NCBI GenBank assembly: GCA_963995505.1
Contig: OZ023185.1
Span: 19,541,691 to 19,605,690 of the forward strand
DNA: 64,000 nt
Direction of reading: 5' to 3'
DNA from: Hypericum androsaemum
Lineage: Eukaryota > Streptophyta > Magnoliopsida > Malpighiales > Hypericaceae
The notes under the pieces were generated by a model that was not told the origin of the DNA, did no database searches, and saw nothing but the letters and a program-made list of their open reading frames with translations. Positions 55,566-64,000 of the stretch are shown in pieces. Position 1 is the stretch's first letter. Every line of letters begins with the position of its first letter. Position numbers and translations under genes: made by a program.

Positions 55566-56816
55566 CTAATCTGATGACTTGTACGCCACGAAGAAAGACA
55601 CTCTTTGGATGAATTCTCTTTCTAGCTGTCATTTGGGTCATCTTCATTTTGATAATCATATGTTGTTTCTTCTCTTATGAAGCCATTATAACTAGTGTAT
55701 TTCCCCTGATAGAGAGAGGAACTAGCTAGCAAGAGGAGTGCCGATAAATGCAAGATGTAAAACTATGTTTATTGATGATCGAAACCAATCGCTTATCAAA
55801 TAAATAATTAATTTCTCTCTCATCAATATACAATTCAATCCAACCCAATCGTTTTACTATTTTTATTGGTGATCTCATCCAATCGATCACCAAATAAATA
55901 AATAATTTTTCTCTCATCCACATATTACTATAATCAATTTATGTTTACATATAAATTATAATGAATATATAAAAATTATGCGTCAATAATTATAACAAGA
56001 AAAAAATTACAATAAATTAACAAAATTAAGATTACAAAAGTAACAATAAAGTGACAACATTTTTTGCCCCCTTTTAAGAATTTGTGTTTGTTGGTTGAAC
56101 ATCTTCGAACAAATTTCTGGAGATATTTTATGAGGTTTGATGTTCATATATAAGAATTTGAGTGAGATTCGGAGAAAACTGAGAGTTTTGATAATACTGA
56201 GAATTGAGAAAAGATTTAGAACTAGAATAAAATTGAAATGGTGGATAATCTGGAGAGTTAAGATTATTCAGATCCATAATAAAAATAATATAACTAAGAA
56301 ATATAAAGAGATTATATAGTGAGAAAATAGAGAAGTTTAGAATCTGCATCAAAATATGTAAATATTGGGCTCTGTTTATAGAGAATTACAAAATACTAAT
56401 TTTCATATTTTTAATTTTATTTTTATTTAAAGATAATTTAAATTTTTATAACCACACAAATAAAATCCACATGTATCTATTTCAACGAATAATATTTTGT
56501 TATGTGTCATTAGGATTGTATTAAGATAAAAAAATAAAAAAAGCCAATCGGCTGATTGGCCAAGCGAGCCGATCGGCTTAAATGGAACGATTGTTCATTT
56601 TTTTTAATTTTTGTTTTGTCCTGAAGCGGTGACCGATTGGGGATGTTCACCGCTAAATACAGCCTAAGATGGTGTAACTCCTGAGCTTTGTCTACAGATC
56701 ATTGAAAAAATGTGATGTGATATTGAGTTGCATTGTACTTTATCGTGTAATAGGCAAAATGTTTCTAGAGAATAAGTTTTTGAATACCCATTAGTGTTAA
56801 TTTTCTAGCTTGTATG
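55566..56816 (+). pseudogene. Second, partial copy of the PET100-like 3' end, split by an insertion
   Basis: The segment repeats 54180-54532: the intron end (TCATCTTCATTTTGATAAT), the start of exon 2 with the same CCCCTGATAGAG run, the GAACTAGCTAGCAAGAGGAG stretch and the 3' flank (AAGATGGTGTAACTCCTGAG). About 35 bases of exon 2, covering the PSPEELRD codons, are missing. Exon 1 is absent. A 904-bp transposon sits at 55761-56664. Confidence 0.78.
55761..56664 (-). mobile_element. Non-autonomous PIF/Harbinger element (904 bp)
   Basis: It is flanked by TAA on both sides (55758-55760 and 56665-56667), the 3-bp target copy typical of Harbinger. The right end in reverse reads GGCTGTATTTAGCGGTGA. 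The left end AACTATGTTTATTGATGA is a decayed version of it. The uninterrupted sequence exists at 54402-54420 and confirms the site. A minus-strand frame within (56352-56128) encodes MDLNNLNSPDYPPFQF and asparagine/serine-rich sequence, like the start of the SANT/Myb-like ORF1 protein of Harbinger elements. No transposase is present. Confidence 0.82.
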
Positions 56817-57189
56817 GATTTTTTTCTTCCATTTTTGGTGATTTTAATAAAAAAAATTTGAAGAAATTTTTTTCTTGTGTTAGGTGTGTCCATAAACTAG
56901 TACTACCTTAAAACAAATAAATTGGGACTACCACCCGATTTAAGGGAAAGAAAAACGAGTGCCACACCTGTTTGACGACCAAAAAGGGCCATCAATCTCG
57001 GTTTATGGGAGAGAGACCTGGCACCAAAGTGTTTAATTATTATTTTTTCATTATTTCTCTTTAATAATCTGCCCTACTTTGCTGTCTTTGTTGACAATAT
57101 TTTTTCTCAAGCTTACAATATTGATTTATTTTTTAGTGGTTCAAATTTTGATTTTTTTATGTTTGTGTGTTTGGAATAATGAAAACAAA

Positions 57190-59500
57190 TCATTAAGATG
57201 CTCTTTTGGATGGACGGTTTAGTCTCCTAAAGAACAGTTTTCAACACAAGCTGAATACTTATGATAATCTTTTCTTTGCTTTGAAAAATATGCCAGAAAC
57301 ATGCTTTCTCTAAGGCAAATGGTCGAATTGAGAACATGAAGCAATGAACATACGTAATATATATATTCGGGGTGCATTTATGTAATCAAAATTTAATTCA
57401 CTTATTGGACTTCGTAAGTGGAAGAAAGAAGAAAAATAAGTTTTTATAGATAACTTTGGTCCACAACGAAGTAGAAAGCTGCTATGGACCTTTTTTATTT
57501 CATAAGGTTGTTATTTACCCAGTTGCATGAGCAGGAGGCCGATACGGACAAGATGATTCAACATCTCGTGATATACAATGATATCTTCATGGAGCGTATA
57601 CCAGTTGCAATTCTAATTTTAAATTAATTGCCAGATTTTGTGATCCTGTTGATTTATTTTTTTTCAATTAGGGAAATATGGGATGTTGGATTTTGGGGGC
57701 TTCAGGGCCTAGTACATTTTGAGAGGACAGTGGACATTTTTTTATGTCTCTTGAAAATTTTTGTTGATTGAAATAAAAAGTTTCATTAATCTTGTTGTTA
57801 GTCGAAGAAATATTATCATGAAAAAGTTAAAATATAACTACCCCTAAATAAAAAATGTTTATCTATGATATAAAAGAATTATTGTGTTTCTTAATGAAGA
57901 TGTGTATTTTACTGTCTTTCTTGAAAATATTTTTTTCTCACCTTTCAATATTGATTTGTTATTTATTGATTCCAATTTTGAAATTTTTACGTTTATATAT
58001 TCGAAATAATGAAATATTTGGTCATGTATTTTTATTTTGTATGTTCAAATCCGGCACCCGATTATCTTTTATTTTGTTTCATTATTCACACATGCATCTT
58101 TCTCGCATTTAGTACCTCATTTTATTTTGTTTTTCGCTCAATTTTCGAGCAGTAAAACAATGCAATAGTCATGTACAATGGTAATTCAACCACGACTAAT
58201 CATTTTTGAACAAAATTCAAACAATAACAACCAAAATCTATAATCACTTTAATTGACAAAATTAATTTTATTAATAATTTATATTCATCTCTCTATGATG
58301 TATCACTTCTTTTATATCGTATTCCTTTTTAAATTGTTGATAGTGAATTTACTGCAGATACCATAATAATTTAGAAATATTGTATGTATAATATTTTCTA
58401 GGTGTCTAAAGTATAAAAATAAAATTCTCTCTATTAATCAATCATTGAAATATAATTTTAAGATACAAATTTCGCACATATAAATCTAATCTATTTTTAT
58501 AATCAAACCATACCATACACAATATTAAACAATCAACTTCAAAAGTAAATATAATATGTTGTCTTCTAAATAACACATTTCAAATGAAATTACTTACACC
58601 TGATCTGGCATAGTTTATTGAAGATTTGTTTGGGTCTACTAACCCAGAAGATGTCAATCACTTGATAATAATGTTATAGAATCGCAAAAATTTAAAGGAT
58701 GGGAAGTACAACCGTTTCAGAGTTGGACAACCTTGTTATTGAGATGTTGTTGATGTGGATGGACGGTTTACTCTCCTGAAGAACAGTTTTCAACATAAGC
58801 TGATTACCCACTTACATGAGATAGAGGCCGACACAGACAAGAAGATTCAGTAAGGTTATATTCAACGGTTTACTCTCGTGATAAGGGATGTTATATTTTG
58901 TTCAACGATAATTTTGAGATATCCTCATGGAGGTTATAATTTTGTTCATGACATTTATTTAATTAGGGGAATATGGGATGTATATTTTGGGGGCCTTGGA
59001 GGCCTAGTGTATTTTGAGAGGACAATGTACATATTTTGTTGAAAATGCGAATTGAGAGGGGAAAAAATTATGTATATGTCTCTTGAAAAATCTGTGAGTG
59101 AAAGAAAGAAGGATAATAAGTTTTTATCGATTATTTTGGCCCACACCAGCGTATTGTGAAAGCTGTTTTGGATCTTTTTATTTCATAAGGTTGTTGTTTA
59201 CATACATGCACGAGCAGAAAGCCGACACAGACAAGGCGATTTAACATCTCGTGATATACAACGATATCCTCATGGAGGTCTTTGCTCATTAGTTTATGTC
59301 TCCTAAAAATATTGATTATGAAAAATTTGAATATTTTTTATCAATATTATATTTTCATGGATAATTTTAGGAAAAAAAATTACTTTCTTATGTTAAACTT
59401 TTCAAAGAGTTTATTTTATAATATGAGAAATATAAAAATATTAAGGAATTGTGTATATGTCTCTTGAAGAATCTTTGTTGATTGAAAATAAAAAATTATT
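57190..59500. repeat. Degenerate duplicated blocks with gene-like fragments
   Basis: Blocks recur in varied order. One lies at 57196-57262 and 58744-58812 (shared GGATGGACGGTTTA and GAACAGTTTTCAACA). Another lies at 57421-57600 and 59091-59281, with part at 58797-58960 (shared TTTCATAAGGTTGTT and CATCTCGTGATATACAA). A third lies at 57666-57770 and 58952-59095 (shared TTTTGAGAGGACA). The best-preserved block translates as DVDGRFTLLKNSFQHKL and THLHEIEADTDKKIQ, which reads like real protein, but I do not recognise the family. All copies are broken. Confidence 0.6.
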
Positions 59501-61030
59501 AATTTAGTTATCTTTTGGAGATATTCACCGCTAGACAAAAGATGTCTATATATGATTAAAAAAATTGTGCTTTTTTCAACTTTGAAGCTGGGAGACTTTT
59601 TGAAGATGTGGAGAAGGCTGTTGATGTAAATTGGAATATTTCAGAGTCAATTCGATCAGCCAGAAGGGACGGTGCTTAAGCGAACCTATAAGATGTCTTG
59701 GGCGAGATTGACCCCGATGGACAAAAATGGGCATAACTAGCTCATTCGAACTCTAATGAAACCATATCCAGCTTACTGTTTCAAAAGAACATAATCCCAG
59801 CCATCTCTAAACACCCACATCTGGCATACAAATTTGTCAAGTTTATCAAAATAAAATTATTTTAAACTAGTCTAAAATTCAAGACATTGCAACAGATTTG
59901 GGGACCTCGAGAAATATCAGAATCGGAAGCGCACGACTTTATAAACGCGAGCAGAACGTGCTCACAAGTCTGGTGGTTTCCGGCAGAACTCGGACCGTCG
60001 AAAGATCTAGCAAACTACACCAACGATGGAACATGAGAGAGAAGCAGGGATTGAACATCCACGGAAAAGTTATTTATTCCCCACAGATTTGCATATTCTC
60101 ATGTTCAATGTGAATAATTCCCTAGAACAAGATGCATATAATATGATTGAATGACAATATTTCTATTATGTACTAAAACTATAGTTCTGTCGCAACGATT
60201 TCTTGTTCCCATCAAAGATGCAGTCATCTTGTATTTACAATCTACAAGTACGGCAAGTTGTAAAGAGAAGCATGTATTGGATGGAGACGGGAAACAATCA
60301 TCAGAGGTTAGTGTTTATCACCTGCATTTATATCAACAGAACGCAGTGCCCTGCAAAATGAAATCAGAAACAGGAAACAAAACAATAAGTATTTTCAATG
60401 CCCTTGCATCCACTAGCCGAGGAGGAGCCTAGCCGAAGATAATGGACGAACACTTGTTGAATCGACTAGTTTTATCAGAGCTGGGAATAAAAATGATAAA
60501 AAAATTATCAAATTTTAATACATTTTTTTATAAATTCAAATGTTAATAATACTTCTCTTTTTAAATTTGAATTCGATATGTACTATTGATAAGTTACGTA
60601 CAACAATAATCTACGTTAACTTTCACCGAAGTTGATTAGCATAAGAGGTTTCGTGCGAGCATAAATTTTCCATCTACAAATTCCAACTTACTAGTGGCCC
60701 AAATCCTAGGCCCATACGCCACCAATTATTTACGCTTGTTTAATCTATTTCCAATTTCCAACAACTGCGGAATGGGATATCCACGTGCCTACTGCTCGAT
60801 GGTCGGGTTTCTTATTTGTTGGACGTTGAAGCATTCAAGGACATGACAATGGTTAAGGTTTGCTTCATCCAATTTTATAAGCAAAGTACGCGGAAATGTA
60901 ACCCCGTCCTTTTTATTTTTTTTGGGGAGGAAAATGTAACCCTGTCGTTGGTCACCCAACATTTCTGGAAAAAAAATTATTCGATATCTTGATAATTACG
61001 AATGACTAATTCAAAATCGAGTTAGACGTA
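59501..61030. other. Intergenic, nothing recognised
   Basis: Two short open frames at 59898-60113 and 60151-60432 have no recognisable motif. Confidence 0.45.
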
Positions 61031-61035
61031 GTAAT

Positions 61036-61393
61036 TGTTAGGGTTGCGGAAGCGATTTTGATACGTCCTTATTAACATCAGAGAGATAGGAAACAATTAG
61101 GAACACTGAGGACACGCGATATACGTGGTTCGGTCAACTGACCTACAACTACGAGGTAGAGACGATCTTCGCTATGATGTGGAGTACAACGGATACATAT
61201 GCTATGGTGAGGCTACCCGTCTCAAGCCCTTCTCCCTGCCTACACTACTGCACCATTGAGTTCAGCTTAATGAATCATAAACCCTGCCCTCCTATTTACA
61301 AGAGCTAGCCCTCACATGCTAAATAAGAAATAGAGTTCCTACCTAATTAGAACTCATATTACATTACGAATATTACTAAATAGATTTGAGACA
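61036..61393 (-). repeat. Left LTR of the TRIM-like element
   Basis: It starts TGTTAGGGTTGCGG and ends GAGACA in plus orientation, giving TG...CA ends. In element orientation this is the 3' LTR. Confidence 0.75.
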
Positions 61394-61811
61394 TTCCCAA
61401 CAATCTCTACATTGGATCAAATCCAAAACCAATCATCATCTCGAGCTCTATCTGCTCTTCCACATCTGATCATCTTCACTGTGTGCCTCTTCCATTACGC
61501 TTCATGCTCCACATCGAACATGACTTCATCGTCCGCCTCAATCTGAAAACTTCACCTGGAATCTTCCACAAGTATCTACTCACCATGGATCTTCACTCGA
61601 TCAATCAACACATCAGGAGAAAACTGTATCCGCACAATGCTCTTCAGCGCCACACTTTCTCAACCAATCTTCGCTATTCCACCCCCACGAAAAATCTCCA
61701 CCTTCATGACATCACTGATCTTTTAGGAGAACAGCGTATGCACACAAGTTGCACCCTGTTCTTCGGTGCCATACTTTCTCATCCGATCTTCGATCAAAAC
61801 ATGAGAAGAGG

Positions 61812-62156
61812 GCAGCGGAAGCGATTTTGATACGTCCTTATCAACAATAGAGAGATAGGAAATAATTAGGAACACTGAGGACATGCGATATACGTGGTTC
61901 GGTCAACTGACCCACATCCACGGGGTCGATTTTCACTATGATATGTAGTACAACAGATACATATGCTATGACGAGGCTACCCACCTCAAGCCCTTCTCCG
62001 TGTCTACACTATTACACCATTGTGTTTAGCCCAATGAACCCTAAACTATGCCCTCCTATTTATAGGAGCTAGTCTTCACACGTTGAACGTGAAATATAAT
62101 TTCTACATAATTAACTCCTATTATATTAGAAATATCACTAAATAAGATTTGAAACA
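61812..62156 (-). repeat. Right LTR of the TRIM-like element
   Basis: It matches the left LTR from GCGGAAGCGATTTT onward with scattered substitutions and ends GAAACA before the GTAAT target copy. Its inner end (AGAGGGCAGCGG) departs from the TGTTAGGGTTGCGG of the other LTR. Confidence 0.7.
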
Positions 62157-62161
62157 GTAAT

Positions 62162-64000
62162 TTGAAGCGCAACCCTTGTTGTCGGTGCTTGCGGTAGACA
62201 TGAAACTTGTATGACATACATCAAACAAGAGACCGCTTCCTGGAAAGTCAAAGGCTCTACAATTACACTCCAAGTCATCGTTTTCATTTAGTAGCTCTCT
62301 CCCGTTTCAATATTTAATGCATGAGCCCGCTTCATCGTGTTCAAAAGTATAAATAAAACAATTGTGTCTTGCTCCTACACCACAATTAATTTCCTTTGGC
62401 CCCTTTCTTTGTGCGACAATTTAAATTTTCTGCTGTTCACCAATGTCTGTACGTTGGCAAATTTATTAGGCAAGACAACACCACATGGATATTTTTGTTT
62501 TTTAGGTTAAACATACTAAAATACCAAACAAATTCACAAAAGTCTTGAGTTTCCCAACATTTTTTACCATAAGAACTAAATTGGAAATACTTATTTTTTC
62601 TTAAAATTTTGTAATGGTACAATGATGATCATATTGGCTAACGTGGTAAAACTTGGACTCCTTTAAAAGGATTTTCATAATTGGAGAAGTTTAGTGTATA
62701 ATACCCATAACAACTAAAATGTATTTCTGCCCCGTATTTTCTTCTGTCTTTCAAAGGACATTGCTGAAAGGATTACTCAATTTGAAGAAAAATAGGTATG
62801 AGTAAAAAGTAAAAATGTTTCTCTTTTTAAATTCTCTCATTTTCAGCCAACGTACCAACCAACGTAAAGTTAGGTATTGAAATAAATATGGGACATAGGG
62901 ACTCAGCACATGCATACTGACGATACAAATTTGATGCAGAGCTAGAGGCTAGATTTTATGTCACCTTTTGGTCAGGTACATGTATATATATTTAACGAGT
63001 ATGTTTTTTTTTAATAAATTAATTAAGAATACGATAAAATGAAATAGTGCATTTATCTCATTAATTGAATGAAAGAAGACAATAATTTTTTTTCTTTCCA
63101 TTTTCCTCCTTAGCTAAGACAATACTGTTTTTTCTTTCCATTTTCCTCGTTAGCTACAGGTTGTAACCTACAAGGATTGTTATGTCGCTGTCCCATTTAA
63201 ACTGTCTTGCCATTTGCTGGTGTGCTAAAGACAAAAAGAACCATCGAGCCTTAACTCCGGGACAACGAACCCTAAATATGATTTGACATTGCTCGATTTT
63301 AATGATTTGAGAAGAAAAGACTACACGCACCTAATACTATTTATTGGTAACCCAGAAATTGATTATATGAAGATGGTAGTCAAACAACACATTATTGGTT
63401 TTCTCTCTCTTTTTCGGAAAAAAAAATTGGAGCTCTCTCTCCTAAATATCTAGATATTTTTTGAGCTTTCTTCCTCTAAGACCTTCGCCTTGCCTTGGCG
63501 ACCACCGGTTCAGGCCACCTCCTCTCAGCATGGCCCTCCCCTTCCAGCTGTTTCTCCGGCCGTCCTTTCCAGCTGCTTCCTCGACCTTGCTTCCTCCTTC
63601 GCTTTTTCCGGCCGTCTCTTGCTTCGCCTCCACCCCTTCCTCCGTCACCGACTCCACCGGCCTCTTCCTCGGTCTTTGTTGGGTCGGCTCCACCGGCCTC
63701 TCCCTCAGTCCTTATCGGCGCGCCGTCCTATGGTAGCCGTTCAACGTCGTTCCGTTCATCTCCATCCTCGACAGCAGTAGACGAGACTCTCTGCTCTGGT
63801 TGTCTCTCCTCTTCAAGCTACGCTCCTCTCCACCTTCCTCCACCTGGCCTTCCCTTCGGCGAGGATGTGGGGGTCGTTGGCGATTCCTGGGGGTTGGTTT
63901 TCACCGACCTTCCCCCAGCCAAATTTTAATTTGTTTCGTACTTTATTTTCTTTGGTGTTTGTTGTTTGTCATTTTTCTTGTGTTTGTTGTGTTGGTCAAA
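62162..64000. other. Intergenic to the right edge; C/T-rich open region at 63.45-63.93 kb
   Basis: No gene recognised to 63450. From 63460 the sequence becomes GC- and pyrimidine-rich, with three overlapping open frames (the longest 63495-63929). They encode serine/proline/leucine-rich sequence without motifs. This could be the 5' part of a gene or mobile element that continues past the edge, or simply biased composition. Confidence 0.4.

Larger units (their letters stand above)
61036..62156 (-). mobile_element. Small LTR element, TRIM-like (1121 bp)
   Basis: Two direct terminal repeats of about 350 bp (61036-61393 and about 61812-62156) enclose only about 420 bp. Target copies GTAAT flank the whole (61031-61035 and 62157-62161). 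The terminal repeats share GCGGAAGCGATTTTGATACG, CGATATACGTGGTTCGGTCA and CTCAAGCCCTTCTCC. The interior has no protease, integrase or reverse transcriptase. I could not see a clear primer-binding site next to the right-hand repeat, whose inner end differs from the left-hand one, so an internal deletion is also possible. Confidence 0.8.

Noticed and set aside
63461..63929. Serine/proline-rich frames near the right edge as a gene start
   Set aside because: Three frames are open at once, which points to composition bias; no start context, motif or splice signal could be supported before the edge.

Overview
This is nuclear DNA of a flowering plant, most likely a eudicot. Several genes have short introns with GT-AG borders, the protein families are plant ones (Aux/IAA repressor, CIPK kinase, EDEM-type mannosidase), the intergenic DNA is AT-rich, and it is crowded with plant transposon families. 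A 200-base run of N (10224-10423) marks an assembly gap. I cannot name the species from the sequence alone.

Four protein genes look intact: an Aux/IAA auxin-response repressor (12814-13590, +, 3 exons), an EDEM-type GH47 mannosidase of ER quality control (17229-22844, -, 17 exons), an EFG1-type rRNA-processing protein (24299-26982, -, 7 exons) and an intronless CBL-interacting protein kinase (29285-30571, -). They are unrelated in function and there is no operon logic. Gene relics also occur: a LENG1/Cir_N-like pseudogene beside the gap (10491-11055) and a PET100-like pseudogene (53445-54401) with a partial duplicate at 55.6-56.8 kb.

The rest is mostly mobile DNA. At the left edge lies a Ty1/copia element (1-4180, -) with three coding breaks. 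It is followed by the end of a second LTR element (6919-7790). A complete LINE with ORF1, endonuclease, reverse transcriptase and RNase H fills 31.6-37.8 kb (-). A decayed relative (41.65-44.46 kb, +) carries a nested solo LTR with a perfect 5-bp target duplication. PIF/Harbinger remains occur at 39.3-40.7 kb and 55.76-56.66 kb. A small LTR element resembling TRIMs sits at 61.0-62.2 kb.

The most unusual stretch is 44.7-50.4 kb. After a C-rich degenerate minisatellite come three foldback elements, each bounded by 9-bp target duplications, the hallmark of Mutator-like elements. The first carries arrays of short GCTCC/GGAGC palindromes and, in one arm, a tRNA-like sequence with Pol III box matches. 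The first two sit inside an older, larger inverted repeat. A non-autonomous hAT-like family of about 420-465 bp, rich in CCGGACC-like motifs, recurs four times in the window; three copies are complete with 8-bp target duplications.
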